Of a stretch of DNA of 64,000 nucleotides, positions 15,846 through 25,475 are shown in pieces. The first letter of the stretch is position 1. Each line of letters starts with the position of its first letter. The notes beneath the pieces are model-generated. The model was not told the DNA's origin and searched no databases. It worked only from the letters and a program-made list of their open reading frames with translations. Both the position numbers and the translations under genes were made by a program. Source of the stretch: JAJXSS01 sp964547135 (GTDB taxonomy: Bacteria; Planctomycetota; Phycisphaerae; Phycisphaerales; Phycisphaeraceae); assembly GCA_964547135.1 (NCBI GenBank), contig CAZJMK010000005.1:1-64000 (forward strand). The letters are read 5' to 3'.

Positions 15846-17288
15846 CTATTGCTTTAATTCGGCGGGTTTTGGTTTGCGTTGTCCGCCGGGGGTTTTGGGA
15901 CCGGGGTGCGGGTCGATGCGCGGGGCTTTTTCACCCGCCTGGGTCATCCGCCGAATCAGTCGTTCACGCATCACCTGCAGCACCGGTTCAAAGGTATCCA
16001 CGTTCACCAGGTTGCGCAGTTCATACGGATCGTATTGGAGGTCGTACAGATATTGATCGACATAGTGATCGGAACCGCTGTCGTGGTTGGCATGTTTATC
16101 CGGGGCGGTGACGCCGTATTTCCATCGCTGCGTGCGCACCGCCCGACCCACCTGCGATTCACTGATCTGCACAAACACGTCATCGGGCCAGTCGGCGATG
16201 GCCTGTATGTTTTTATTCATCAGGGGCAGAATGCTGCGCCCCTGCATGGTTGCCGGAATCGCAATGTGACAGGCATCCAGCAAGGTCGGCGGCAGGTCCA
16301 CCAGTGACACCAGTTGCGACAGTTCACCACCGCCGGTGAACGGTCCGCCATGCAGCATCGTCGGCACACGAATCGACGACTCATGACATGATCGTTTGTA
16401 CTCACCATTGCGGGTTTTGAAGTGGCACCCATGATCGGACGTGAACAGCACAATGGTGTTGTCCAGCAGGTCGAGTGTGATCAGCGTATCGATCAATCTG
16501 CCCAGGGCTTCGTCCAATCGTTTGACCATGCCCCAGTACCCGCCCAGGTGTTGCGGGGCGGAGCCGCCTTGCACCACTCGGTCGGGCTGTTGCCAGTGCG
16601 GCAGGGTCGATTGCAAGTCCGGCGGCGTCCAGCGATCGGTATATCGTTCACGGTAACCCGTCGGTGCGGGGTAGTCGTCCTTGTCATTCTGATGATGCGG
16701 CTCGATGTACGACACCATCAGAAAAAAAGGCTCGTGCTTGTGGGCATCGACATAACGAATGGCAGCATCGGTGCAGGCATCGGTGCGGTACCCGGGCAGG
16801 CGAATGGGTCGATTGTCGTTGTCGTACAAAATCGTGTGATACTCATCGACGGAAAATTCAAGGGCTTCGACCGCCAGCCAGTCGGTGTAATCGCCGCGAT
16901 AACCGGGCTTGATTCCGCCTCGTTCGCCGGCGGTGCTCAAACCTTCTTTGCCGGCCAGGTGCCACTTGCCGATGTAGCCGGTGCGATACCCAGCCTGGTT
17001 GAAGCACGAAGCGAGTGAGGGAAATTGCTTGCGATCGGTGGGCAGGCCGATGCCGTTCATGAAGCAGCCGGTGGTGGTGGCGTAGGTTCCGGTTTGCAGA
17101 CAGGCACGAGCCGGCCCGCAGACGGGTTGACAGGTGAAGGACTTGGCGACGTGAGTGCCTGCGCGCGCCAGACGGTCGAAATTGGGCATCAGTTCGAGCG
17201 GGTTGCCGTGCAGGCCGGAACTGTCCCAGCGTTGTTGATCGGTGAAGAAAACGATGACATTGGGGCGTTTGGAATGGGTGGAACTCAT
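15846..17288 (-). CDS. Formylglycine-dependent sulfatase (choline-sulfatase/arylsulfatase-like)
   Basis: A 480-residue sulfatase distinct from the one at 9014. RPNVIVFFTDQQRWDSSGLH is the metal-binding start, CGPARACLQTGTYA contains the modified Cys and Arg, GYIGKWHLAG follows and VLFTSDHGCH-type residues complete the site. It hydrolyses a sulfate ester. No signal peptide is seen after MSSTHSKRPN. The start is set by the point where homology begins. It diverges from nrdR across about 120 bp. Confidence 0.9.
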   Translation of the reverse strand: MSSTHSKRPNVIVFFTDQQRWDSSGLHGNPLELMPNFDRLARAGTHVAKSFTCQPVCGPARACLQTGTYATTTGCFMNGIGLPTDRKQFPSLASCFNQAGYRTGYIGKWHLAGKEGLSTAGERGGIKPGYRGDYTDWLAVEALEFSVDEYHTILYDNDNRPIRLPGYRTDACTDAAIRYVDAHKHEPFFLMVSYIEPHHQNDKDDYPAPTGYRERYTDRWTPPDLQSTLPHWQQPDRVVQGGSAPQHLGGYWGMVKRLDEALGRLIDTLITLDLLDNTIVLFTSDHGCHFKTRNGEYKRSCHESSIRVPTMLHGGPFTGGGELSQLVSLVDLPPTLLDACHIAIPATMQGRSILPLMNKNIQAIADWPDDVFVQISESQVGRAVRTQRWKYGVTAPDKHANHDSGSDHYVDQYLYDLQYDPYELRNLVNVDTFEPVLQVMRERLIRRMTQAGEKAPRIDPHPGPKTPGGQRKPKPAELKQ

Positions 17289-17408
17289 GATGTTGCAAGG
17301 GTAGCGACACTGGCAGGTTCTTACAACCCGGTTAAACTGACAGCGCATGGCATATTGGCGGGGTCAGGGATGAACATTACCGTCCGGGGGTGGTGAAGGA
17401 TTCACAAC

Positions 17409-17897
17409 ATGCGCTGTCCTTACTGCGATCAGGACAACGACAAAGTGATCGACTCCCGCGCCACCGACGCAGGCAAATCCATTCGTCGGCGGAGGGAGTG
17501 TCTGGCCTGTGGCAAACGCTTCACCACTTACGAACATATCGAAACCGCGATGCGCATCACGGTGATCAAGCGCGATCAATCACGGCTGCCCTTTGACCGC
17601 GAAAAAATCCGAGCGGGGATTGAAAAGGCTTGTTACAAACGCCCGGTCTCGGCGGAGAAAATTGCCGGCATCGTTGATGAGGTGGAGGAGGAGGTTTTCC
17701 GCAAGGGCGAACGTGAAGTGCCTTCGGTGGAAATCGGACAGCTCGTGGCCGATCGTTTGAAAAAACTCGATCAGGTGGCGTATGTACGCTTTGCCAGCGT
17801 GTACAAACAGTTCAGGGACTTGGACGATTTGTTGGACGAAGTGCGCGATTTATTGCAGGCGGACCCGAACATACCGGGCCAAGGCAAGTTGTTTTGA
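17409..17897 (+). CDS. nrdR: Transcriptional repressor NrdR
   Basis: A 162-residue repressor of ribonucleotide reductase genes. The zinc ribbon uses CPYC (residues 3-6) and CLAC (about residues 32-35); the ATP-cone domain follows from ITVIKRDQSRLPFDREKI. ATP/dATP binding controls its oligomer state and DNA binding. GAAGGA lies about 8 nt upstream of the ATG. No nrd gene is nearby. Confidence 0.95.
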   Translation: MRCPYCDQDNDKVIDSRATDAGKSIRRRRECLACGKRFTTYEHIETAMRITVIKRDQSRLPFDREKIRAGIEKACYKRPVSAEKIAGIVDEVEEEVFRKGEREVPSVEIGQLVADRLKKLDQVAYVRFASVYKQFRDLDDLLDEVRDLLQADPNIPGQGKLF

Positions 17898-18220
17898 GGG
17901 GCGATGCAGCCCAACCGCCATCGGCTGGGTGAATGATGTGGTTTTTTTGTGGCACCGCCGCCCCCGGCGGTGTGCATGTCGATGGTGATTCCCCCAAGGC
18001 AAATGCTTGTGCATTGATTGGCTGAGCCGCGACCGGTAGGGAGCGGTGAAACGCGGGTTCGGTTTTGTGTGATGATGAAAGAACCGCTGCCTGCCGACCC
18101 GGGGGTCGCGGCTCCAACATGCGTTTACCCAGGTGAATCCCCCAGCCGAGGGCGGCTGGGCTACAACAATTGATTACACCATCGGCCTTCGAGTCGCAGT
18201 GTGGCTTCCGTCCACTTCAT
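17898..18220. repeat. Intergenic repeat block
   Basis: Contains CCCAGCCG-type and CACCGCCG-CCCC-CGGCGGTG hairpins and a nested inverted repeat at 18024-18130 (GAGCCGCGACC ... GGTCGCGGCTC) whose close relative lies at 59818-59916, including the trailing ACATGCGTTT. No gene is visible. Confidence 0.75.
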
Positions 18221-19309
18221 TCAACCCGATCGTTGCAGTGACAGAAAATGCAACGGCGCGTGATGGTAAAGCATGTCGAGCAAGTCGGTCGGCAAAGTCA
18301 TTCCGTTCATCGAGGCTGTGCTGTCGGTCGGTAATGTCGGGTTGACTGCGTGCAGGTCCGGGTCCACGATCGGGCTGCTGCCCCGGTAGTCGGTTTCCAG
18401 CAAGGTACGCAAGGCCCAGTATCGGCTGGCGTACAGGTCATGCACCGTGGCCGGGTCGTCCTTGGCGTTGACCACGATGTCGCTGCCGAATAAAACGCGC
18501 AGCGGGTTGCGCCTTAAAAAAGCGCTGAACTTTTCAGGCTCATGTTTTGACAACTCGCGCACCATCCATTTGGTGGCACTGGTGTCCAGGTACACGTTGG
18601 GGTGATTGTCCAGCAATTGTTGCAGGTGGTCCAAGTCTTCCGGGTGACCGGCCAGGTGCGCCAGCAGCACGGGTGTATCGCTGAATTGCGCCAATACGTT
18701 TTCCAGTCGGCGGTAGTGCTCGGCTTTGCTGCCGTATTTGGTGGTGTCGCGGTATTTGGTGGCAAACCAGGTGTCCGGGTCCGCCACGTGAAACATGAGC
18801 ATGTACCCCAGTTCACAGGCTCGTTTCATCGCATGCAAACGGGTCGGGTCATCGAGTCGAAACGTGGGATGAAAATCAAGCCCGCGCGGGGCTGCCCAGA
18901 ACTTGGCCAGGCGTGCCCCTTTGCTGCGATACACTTCGAGTCGATGCAGCCAGTCGGTGGTGAAGGTTTCGTCTTTTTCCTTGGCGGCGTAATTGGGGCC
19001 TGCGACGAAAATGAATCGATCACCAAAAGTATCACGCAGGGGGTCGATCAATTCCGGGGCCGACTGCGACCAAAAAGAATCAATGCCGAACCACTGCGCG
19101 ACTTCGATCAGTACCTTGGCATGGGCGACATCGTTGATATGAATATGGGCGTCGATGATCGGCTGACGATAGGGCAACCCGGCAGCGGCGGCACGGTAAT
19201 CAATGCCCAGCATGTTGGCGGCGTGTCGGGTGATCGGCGCAGCCACGTGTTTGTTTTCATCCGCTGAGGTTGCGGTTGGTTTGTCGGTGTCAGCAGCAGG
19301 GGGTTTCAT
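18221..19309 (-). CDS. Amidohydrolase-family (TIM-barrel) metal-dependent hydrolase
   Basis: A 362-residue protein of the amidohydrolase-2 type. PIIDAHIHIND gives the first two metal His, VLLAHLAGHPEDL the central His, and RVLFGSDIVV the catalytic Asp. Family members are hydrolases or decarboxylases acting on small ring compounds or lactones; the substrate is unknown. The first 35 residues are low-complexity and polar. GGAGG 10 nt upstream of this ATG decides the start over a longer frame. No signal peptide. Confidence 0.8.
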   Translation of the reverse strand: MKPPAADTDKPTATSADENKHVAAPITRHAANMLGIDYRAAAAGLPYRQPIIDAHIHINDVAHAKVLIEVAQWFGIDSFWSQSAPELIDPLRDTFGDRFIFVAGPNYAAKEKDETFTTDWLHRLEVYRSKGARLAKFWAAPRGLDFHPTFRLDDPTRLHAMKRACELGYMLMFHVADPDTWFATKYRDTTKYGSKAEHYRRLENVLAQFSDTPVLLAHLAGHPEDLDHLQQLLDNHPNVYLDTSATKWMVRELSKHEPEKFSAFLRRNPLRVLFGSDIVVNAKDDPATVHDLYASRYWALRTLLETDYRGSSPIVDPDLHAVNPTLPTDSTASMNGMTLPTDLLDMLYHHAPLHFLSLQRSG

Positions 19310-19334
19310 TTTGTGCGCACCTCCATGAAGCCAT

Positions 19335-19438
19335 TTCAACACAGAGTTCACAGAGGCCACAGAGTTTGAGGAACCAACAGCAATATCAAAGGCGTTTTAT
19401 TCCGTGCTTTTCTGTGTACTCTGTGACCTCTGTGTTGA
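19335..19438. repeat. 28-bp inverted repeat, CACAGAG family
   Basis: TTCAACACAGAG-based arms at 19335-19362 and 19411-19438 are near-perfect inverted copies around a 48-bp centre. A second such pair lies at 34651-34781. Confidence 0.85.
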
Positions 19439-19484
19439 AGGATGCTTTTTTGATGAAGTGTAGCTGCATTGAAGGCCAGTCGGA

Positions 19485-20396
19485 TCAGGGAAGGGTTAAT
19501 TGTCGGGCACGAATCAGCCAATCGGGTAGTTCGATGTTCGCCGAGTCGCGCCAGGCGGTCAGGTACAGGTTGGCGGTTACCTGCACGGCATGACGAGTAC
19601 GATCAACGGTGTACGCTCGCACCCTGGCATCGATTGGCGCTGGTCGCGGTTCCCTGGCGGGCAGTGATGCTTCGAGTTCATAGGTTGCGTCGATATGTTT
19701 GCGCGATTCATCGATCTGCTTCAGTACATCGGCCAACAGCGAATTCAACATCGAGGGTTGAACGCCTTGGGTCAGTTCATCGGTCGTCGGCTGCACCTGT
19801 TCGATCAGTGCGTCAATACGGGCGTGAATGCCGCTGCGGGGGGATTTGCCGGTGACGGGGTCCGCTCGGCCGTCCCAGTGAATCGTGCAATGCAACGGCT
19901 GCGACAGATCGGCTGCGTAATGTGCCAATAGCCCTGCATACACCAGCACCTTCATCTGCACCGCACGGTCTTCCGGGAAGCGACGATACTCGGCAAACGC
20001 CAGGGTCAGTTGCTGCGCGTGCTCGGCGATCGCATAAGGCAGGTACCCCACCTTGGCCGGCTTCTGATTGAGCCGCTGGCACAATTCGATGAACGCATGG
20101 CGTTTGTCGGGCAGCGATTCACCAGCGAGCAATTCAAGGTCGATGAAATGATCGGGTTCTTCGCGGTCGGTCAGTTGTGGCAGTTTGCGCTGCTTGAACG
20201 CATCCGGGTCCACCGACAGATGTGCAATGGTGTTGCCCCCTTCACGAAAAAACGCAGGCAACTCATCAGGCAATGTGGTCATCACTGCTCGTACCACGAT
20301 GATGTGTCCCTCGGCGAACCAGGCTTGCACGGGTGTGATGTAGTTGAGTAATACCAGTTGAAAAAGCAGGAACCATGGCATAAGGCGATGCTGCAT
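19485..20396 (-). CDS. Secreted S1/P1-type nuclease or zinc phospholipase C-fold protein
   Basis: A 303-residue protein with a signal peptide (PWFLLFQLVLLNYITPVQA) cleaved so that the mature protein begins at or next to Trp, as S1/P1 nucleases need for zinc binding. Further ligands are seen in WFAEGH, EPDHFID, AHYAADLSQPLHCTIHWD and GIHARID. Such enzymes degrade single-stranded nucleic acid or phospholipids outside the cell, possibly to gain phosphate. GGAG lies about 8 nt upstream of the chosen ATG. The gene stands alone. Confidence 0.85.
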   Translation of the reverse strand: MQHRLMPWFLLFQLVLLNYITPVQAWFAEGHIIVVRAVMTTLPDELPAFFREGGNTIAHLSVDPDAFKQRKLPQLTDREEPDHFIDLELLAGESLPDKRHAFIELCQRLNQKPAKVGYLPYAIAEHAQQLTLAFAEYRRFPEDRAVQMKVLVYAGLLAHYAADLSQPLHCTIHWDGRADPVTGKSPRSGIHARIDALIEQVQPTTDELTQGVQPSMLNSLLADVLKQIDESRKHIDATYELEASLPAREPRPAPIDARVRAYTVDRTRHAVQVTANLYLTAWRDSANIELPDWLIRARQLTLP

Positions 20397-21166
20397 GATG
20401 ATGCTCCATGAAAGTGCAACATCATAGACTTGCCGTCGCTCATCCGCCCCCTGTCTGGGCGACAAAGTCGCTTGAAGAAGTGGTCAAGTGGTCAAGTGAC
20501 GGCATCGTGTTTGGAGGTTAGCGCCGCGATTTATCGCGATTGGTCGGAGTTGTAGAAGTGGCCGAGTGCAGCCTAACCATCACGCCCCATTCATGATGGC
20601 CATGACGCCGGCGCGGGAGATATAAAGGGGAGATACAAAGGGGTCGGGAGTCATAGTTGACGGAGAGGCGGGTTTGTTCTTAATTAAGCATATGCTGCGA
20701 TGTATTTGACATAAGAGGGCTCTGAAAAATCCCTCTCCCCTGGGAGAGGGTGGCCGAGTCCGCGAGGCCGGGTGAGTCGCAGACCTCGCCGTGGCGGGGG
20801 CCGATGAAGAATATGCCTTGAAATACAGTACGACCATACGCTCTTCCGCCCTCACTCTACCTGCGAAGCAGGTCTCCTTCCTCTCCCGGGGGGAGAGGGG
20901 ATTGTTCAGAGGGCTCATAAGGTGGGAGACACGTCAATGACTCCCGACCCCTTTTTTCCCTAATTTTTTGCCCCGGACGACGATGCATTGGCAGACAAGC
21001 TGCCAGTGGCGCCCGGCTGGACCTGTCAAGGTCGGCAACCGACCTCTCTCCATGCTATTGTGATGTTCCATCCTCGGACTGCGAACCGTTGTGTGCTTGA
21101 TCACCCAGTGATTGAGCCGATTCAAAGTGCCTATCTTTGTGAGAATCCTCTTTGCGAGACTGCTCC
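20397..21166. repeat. Large intergenic repeat region
   Basis: This 770-bp gap begins with AGTGGTCAAGTGGTCAAGTG and GCGCCGCGATTTATCGCG modules (20476-20545, same order as at 4198-4260), then holds a candidate MITE (20637-20957) with a nested palindromic element, then an ACAAGCTGCCAGTGG-type repeat (about 20990). The short frames in it do not look coding. Confidence 0.7.
20637..20957. mobile_element. MITE-like element with terminal inverted repeats
   Basis: AAAGGGGTCGGGAGTCAT followed by a TTGACG block (20637-20662) is repeated in inverted form at 20932-20957. The interior has no transposase and contains a second inverted pair, TCTGAAAAATCCC-CTCTCCC (about 20721) against its partner near 20881-20911. 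Similar GGGGTCGGGAGTC ends flank REP-associated or IS200-like transposase genes in other bacteria, from memory. Non-autonomous mobility is inferred. Confidence 0.6.
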
Positions 21167-23290
21167 ATGAGCATACGCACCAAACTGTTGATCCTCTGTC
21201 TGGTCATGGCGTTTATCCCGCTGCTGGTGCTGTCGTTTGTCACCCTGCGCGGCTACGAACGGATGGGGCACAAGCTGGGCACAGGTCTGCATGATGCGCT
21301 GCTGCTGCGAACCCAGCAGTCGATGCGCGAATTCCTCGATCAGTATGCCGTGTTGCTGGATCAACACCGCGCCGGCGGACGGGCGCTCGTCATGTTGCAG
21401 GCTGCCCATATCGAAAACATTCTCATGCGTGAGCCGGCGGACCAGTTCACACCCTTCACCGACACGGACTTCGATCAAAAAAAACCGGCAATCAGCGGAT
21501 TGATCCTCGAATCCGACCGCAAGCAGGTGCTGGAAAATGGGCAGTTCGTTCCCATGGCCATCAGCTACGATCACTGTGCCTTTCGTCTGCCTGCCGAGGT
21601 TGACATACAGTCACTCAAGCCGACCATCAGCCGGTTGGCGCAGCTATCGGATGTTTACGCAGGGTTGTATGAATCGTCGGGCAAATGGGCGTATTGGCAG
21701 TTTGCCGCTTTTGAAAACGGTCTGCACACCACCTACCCCGGTCACGGCGGATACCCTGCGGGTTACGATCCTCGAAAACGCAGTTGGTACACCCAAGCCC
21801 TGCGCGCCAATGGCATCTCCTGGCAGGCGCCAACCATTGATGCCTCCACCCGCCGAACGCTCATCAGCGTCTCGTATCCGATCCGTGACGCTGCGGGAAA
21901 AATCGTCGGCGTCACGGGCGTCGATATCCCCCTTCAATCAGCACTGATGCAGCTGCGCACCGAACAGAACTGGGCACGCAATGCGGAAATATTTCTGGTT
22001 TCCCATGAAAAAACCGACCTCGGCGAAAACCTGGTCATCGCGGCAAAACGCACCTATGACGTGATCGGTCAGAACTGGCAGGCACCGGTTCAGCTGAGCA
22101 AGTTCACGCTGGCTGATCCGCAACAGCATTCCAGCCTGATGCGTGCCTTGAAAACCGATGAGCCGGTGATGATGGATGTACAGCATGACAACGTCCGTTA
22201 CGCCCTGGCAGCGCGCCATGTCAGCGGACATCAGTTGGCGGTGGTGATGCTGGCACCGCAGGAGGATGTGATCGCCATCGCACGCCAAGCCGAGGCGCAA
22301 ATCCGCCAGACCATGTTGCAGCAGCAGATCAACCTGCTGACGCTGGCGGTGGGCGTGCTGGTGACGGTGTTTGTGGTTTCATTTTTGGCGGCACGCAACT
22401 TCTCCCGACCGGTGCTGGGCATGACCCAGGCTGTCGAAAAGGTCGCTCAGGGCAATCTCGATACTTCGGTCACGGTCAGCACGCATGACGAGATCGGCCG
22501 AATGGGCCGGGCTTTCAACCACATGATCCCCAAACTCCGCGAACATATTCGCATGCACAACGCCTTGTCGGTGGCCATGGAGGTGCAACAGTCGCTGTTG
22601 CCCCGGTCCGCACCGGTGATGGAGAAACTGGACATCGCCGGCCAGAGCATTTACTGCGATGAAACCGGCGGCGACTATTTCGATTTTCTCTCCATCGAGC
22701 GCTATGGGAACAACCGTGTGCTTGCCATCATCGGTGATGTCACCGGGCACGGCATCGCTGCAGCGTTGCTCATGGCCACCGGTCGGGCGTTGTTGCGCAG
22801 TCGGATAGAGCAGCCCGGGTCCATCGCGCAGGTGCTCACCGACATGAACCGCCACCTGATCAACGAACGCACCCCCGACCGATTCATGACTTTGTATTGC
22901 CTGCTGGTGGACCAGGAAGCGAAGCATTTGTCATGGGTCAGCGCCGGTCACGATGCCGCGATTGTTTACGATGCCGATAGCGATCAATTCACCGAACTCG
23001 AAGGCAGCGACATCCCGCTGGGCATCGACCCGCATTGGCAGTTCAACCAACTGGAATCAAGTGACTGGAAGAGCGGTCGCGTGATCGTTCTGGGCACCGA
23101 TGGCATATGGGAGGCACGCAACCCAGCCGGCGAGTTCTATGGCAAAAAACGCCTGCGTGAAGTGATCAAAGCCAGCGTCTGTCACTCAGCCGAGGATATT
23201 TCCAAAGCCATCACTGACTCCGTCCGCCAGTTCCGCGGCAGCATGGCGCAACTCGACGATGTGACGTTGATCGTGCTGAAGTTGAAATAA
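21167..23290 (+). CDS. Membrane sensor phosphatase: Cache domain, HAMP, SpoIIE/PP2C
   Basis: A 707-residue protein. Transmembrane helix 1 (about residues 8-28) and helix 2 (about 385-410) flank an extracytoplasmic Cache-type sensor with GYDPRKRSWYTQA. A HAMP domain (RPVLGMTQAVEKVAQGNLD) follows, then a RsbU/SpoIIE phosphatase with GGDYFDF, IGDVTGHGIAAALLMATGRA and WVSAGHDAAIVY. It probably dephosphorylates an anti-sigma antagonist in response to a small ligand. No antagonist or anti-sigma gene lies nearby. The start MSIRTKLL is preferred over a longer frame five residues upstream; the site is weak. Confidence 0.9.
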   Translation: MSIRTKLLILCLVMAFIPLLVLSFVTLRGYERMGHKLGTGLHDALLLRTQQSMREFLDQYAVLLDQHRAGGRALVMLQAAHIENILMREPADQFTPFTDTDFDQKKPAISGLILESDRKQVLENGQFVPMAISYDHCAFRLPAEVDIQSLKPTISRLAQLSDVYAGLYESSGKWAYWQFAAFENGLHTTYPGHGGYPAGYDPRKRSWYTQALRANGISWQAPTIDASTRRTLISVSYPIRDAAGKIVGVTGVDIPLQSALMQLRTEQNWARNAEIFLVSHEKTDLGENLVIAAKRTYDVIGQNWQAPVQLSKFTLADPQQHSSLMRALKTDEPVMMDVQHDNVRYALAARHVSGHQLAVVMLAPQEDVIAIARQAEAQIRQTMLQQQINLLTLAVGVLVTVFVVSFLAARNFSRPVLGMTQAVEKVAQGNLDTSVTVSTHDEIGRMGRAFNHMIPKLREHIRMHNALSVAMEVQQSLLPRSAPVMEKLDIAGQSIYCDETGGDYFDFLSIERYGNNRVLAIIGDVTGHGIAAALLMATGRALLRSRIEQPGSIAQVLTDMNRHLINERTPDRFMTLYCLLVDQEAKHLSWVSAGHDAAIVYDADSDQFTELEGSDIPLGIDPHWQFNQLESSDWKSGRVIVLGTDGIWEARNPAGEFYGKKRLREVIKASVCHSAEDISKAITDSVRQFRGSMAQLDDVTLIVLKLK

Positions 23291-23338
23291 TATTCGAACC
23301 CGTCGCTTACATATGTCGCATCGCGCGCGCAGGCTCGA

Positions 23339-24115
23339 TCATTCCTTATCATCAGCCGGGCCGGGTTGCGCCAGTCCGGTGGTTTCCAGGCCGGGCGGCG
23401 GCGCCAGCAGACCCCCATTGGGCGGCACCACGGGCATGGTCGGCGGCTGCGGGGTTTTGAGCCAGCATTCCTGTTCATAGCACTTGCGTACCAGGCGTAC
23501 TGCTTCCTGCACATCATCGGTCACATGGAAAAAGTCCAGGTCGCCTGCGTCGATGGCCTTGAACCTGCCCAGCATGGTCTTGCGCATCCAGTCGATCAGC
23601 CCGTCCCAAAACTCATGACCAATGCACACCACCGGGAACGGGGGCACTTTCAATGTTTGTATCAAGGTGATTGATTCAAAGAACTCGTCCATCGTCCCGT
23701 AGCCGCCGGGGAAAATGATGAACCCCGTGGCATACTTCACGAACATCACCTTGCGCACGAAAAAATAGCGGAACGACAACGGCACAGTGACGTAGGGGTT
23801 CCCATGCTGCTCATGGGGCAGTTCGATGTTCAGGCCGATGGACTTGCCCTTGGCTTCAAAGGCGCCACGGTTGGCGGCTTCCATGATGCCCGGGCCGCCG
23901 CCGGTGATGACGGCAAAGTTGTTTTCGACGAGCAGCCTGCCGCATTCGACCGCTTTTTGATAATAAAGGTTGTCCGGTTGCAGTCGAGCGGAACCAAACA
24001 CGGAGACCGCCGGGCCGATGTCGCTCATGGTTTCAAAGCCATCGACGAACTCAGCCATGATGCGAAACAGTCGCCAGGTTTCCTGACTGATGTCCTTGTT
24101 GTCACGCAGAATCAT
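23339..24115 (-). CDS. LOG-family (TIGR00730) nucleotide-binding protein
   Basis: A 258-residue Rossmann-like protein. VSVFGSAR, ITGGGPGIMEAANRGA and the signature PGGYGTMDEFFE are those of LONELY GUY-type phosphoribohydrolases, which remove ribose 5-phosphate from (cytokinin) nucleotides. The long form with an N-terminal helix and a Pro-rich C-terminal tail is the bacterial type II. GGAG 9 nt upstream of MILRDNKD decides the start. It is convergent with the SpoIIE-type gene. Confidence 0.87.
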   Translation of the reverse strand: MILRDNKDISQETWRLFRIMAEFVDGFETMSDIGPAVSVFGSARLQPDNLYYQKAVECGRLLVENNFAVITGGGPGIMEAANRGAFEAKGKSIGLNIELPHEQHGNPYVTVPLSFRYFFVRKVMFVKYATGFIIFPGGYGTMDEFFESITLIQTLKVPPFPVVCIGHEFWDGLIDWMRKTMLGRFKAIDAGDLDFFHVTDDVQEAVRLVRKCYEQECWLKTPQPPTMPVVPPNGGLLAPPPGLETTGLAQPGPADDKE

Positions 24116-24381
24116 GCTTGGGTCTCCGGAGGGAAAATTTCGAATATCGGCTTGCGAACATGGAATGTAACAAGCCAAGTACGAGGCCGCCGCGGCGACC
24201 GAGGGCTTGGGTATTCTGCGCGGTTAATCGGAGAGTCGGTTCATCGGTTACTCGGACGGAAACGCCTTTGCTCTTACTGATTCACCGACTCACCGATCAA
24301 CCGGTCAACCACTCCGACCAGACGCGACAAATCGCGGCGCTAACTAGCGAATACGGTTCCCTCACTCGGCTACTTCCTTCA
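24116..24381. repeat. Intergenic repeat mosaic
   Basis: Order: TTTCGAATATCGG module (24138), covarying hairpin copy 4 (24170-24215), GAGTCGGTTCATCGGTTACT-like module with inverted partner (24231-24310), and an AAATCGCGGCGC palindrome (about 24325). The order matches the blocks at 49536 and 59945. Confidence 0.75.
24170..24215 (+). repeat. Covarying hairpin repeat, copy 4
   Basis: Outer stem CCAAG with CTTGG, fully paired; inner near-palindrome GGCCGCCGCGGCGACC. Confidence 0.82.
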
Positions 24382-24810
24382 TCACGTCAACTCATTTTGA
24401 AAAAACTCGATCACCTCACCCGCAGGGCCTTTGCAAAAAGCAATACGCACCGGCGTGACGTGCGGCTGACTGGGTATGTCAATATGTTTGGGTTCCATCG
24501 TCACCACCGCACCGGCTTCCACCGCCTTTTTCAACGCAGCATCGCAATCGGTGGTTCGCAAAGCAAAGTGAATGATCGCGCCTTCGGGTTTGGGTTCGTC
24601 TTTTCCCCCGGCGAAAAGTTCAAGGTAGTTGCCGTCGCCGGTGTCGAGCATGACCGCCCGTTTGTCGCCCTCGCCCCAGGTGATTTTGGGGACAAAGCCA
24701 AGCCCCTGCGTGTAAAAGCGCAGGCTGGCGTCGTAGTCATGACTGCGGATGGCAACATGATGAAACCCGCCTCCGCCGAGGGTGCGGTTGTTGTGAACCT
24801 TGTTGGACAT
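24382..24810 (-). CDS. VOC-family (glyoxalase/dioxygenase-fold) protein
   Basis: A 142-residue vicinal-oxygen-chelate protein with two beta-alpha-beta-beta-beta repeats: GGFHHVAIRSHDYDASLRFY in the first and IIHFALRTTDCDAALKKAV in the second, ending GPAGEVIEFFQNE with the metal Glu. Members include lactoylglutathione lyase and epimerases; the substrate is unknown. GGAG lies 8 nt upstream of the chosen ATG. Confidence 0.85.
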   Translation of the reverse strand: MSNKVHNNRTLGGGGFHHVAIRSHDYDASLRFYTQGLGFVPKITWGEGDKRAVMLDTGDGNYLELFAGGKDEPKPEGAIIHFALRTTDCDAALKKAVEAGAVVTMEPKHIDIPSQPHVTPVRIAFCKGPAGEVIEFFQNELT

Positions 24811-24892
24811 GGGCTGACTCCGTGGGTTGATTGGCCGACGCATGAACCATCATTGACGCCATGATACTGAACACAGCCCCCAGCGTAACATG

Positions 24893-24921
24893 AAAAAACC
24901 CACACCATCGGGGTGCGGGTT
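24893..24921 (-). terminator. Rho-independent terminator downstream of rplT
   Basis: On the minus strand, AACCCGCACC pairs with GGTGTGGGTT around a 5-nt loop and is followed by a T run (complement of 24893-24898). It lies about 50 bp past the rplT stop. Confidence 0.88.
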
Positions 24922-24968
24922 GGGTGATTGGTTCAACGTCATCAAAGACGAATGCTGCGGTCAGTGCA

Positions 24969-25355
24969 TCACGCGGCCTTGGCGGCTTTGGGCGTCACCT
25001 TGGGCAGCACAGCCTTGACCTGTTCGACGATCAGGTCGAAGGCTTTGGGGTCGTGAATGGCGATTTCCGACAACGCTTTGCGATTCAGGGCGATGTTGAG
25101 TTTTTTCAGCCCGAGGATAAATCGGCTGTAGTTCAGGCCGCGTTCGCGCACGGCTGCGTTGATGCGCAAAATCCAAAGTTCACGGTAGTCGCGTTTGACA
25201 CGCTTGCGATCACGGGTGGCATAAATGCCCGCACGGACCACCGCACCCTTGACTCGTCGCCACTGTGTGCGACGACCCATGCGGTAACCCTTGGCGGCCT
25301 TGAACCAGCGGGCTTTGGACTGACGTGTGGCGGCACCTTTCTGGGCGCGTGGCAT
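24969..25355 (-). CDS. rplT: Ribosomal protein bL20
   Basis: A 128-residue bL20 with the usual opening MPRAQKGAATRQSKARWFKA and YRMGRRTQWRRVKGA, then RRDRKR-type basic residues and the globular end RFILGLKKLNIALNRKALSE. It is an early assembly protein of the large subunit, binding 23S rRNA. It follows rpmI with about 120 bp between them; an Ala/Lys-rich tail (TPKAAKAA) ends it. Confidence 0.96.
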   Translation of the reverse strand: MPRAQKGAATRQSKARWFKAAKGYRMGRRTQWRRVKGAVVRAGIYATRDRKRVKRDYRELWILRINAAVRERGLNYSRFILGLKKLNIALNRKALSEIAIHDPKAFDLIVEQVKAVLPKVTPKAAKAA

Positions 25356-25475
25356 CGAAACTCTCCTTCGGCGAGTACGGGGCTTTCATGCGAGGGGCAC
25401 TCGTGAAAGACTTAACCCGGCTCACACAATGGCGGCAACGTCAAACTTGTGACAGCCGCAGGTTGATCGGCGGCA

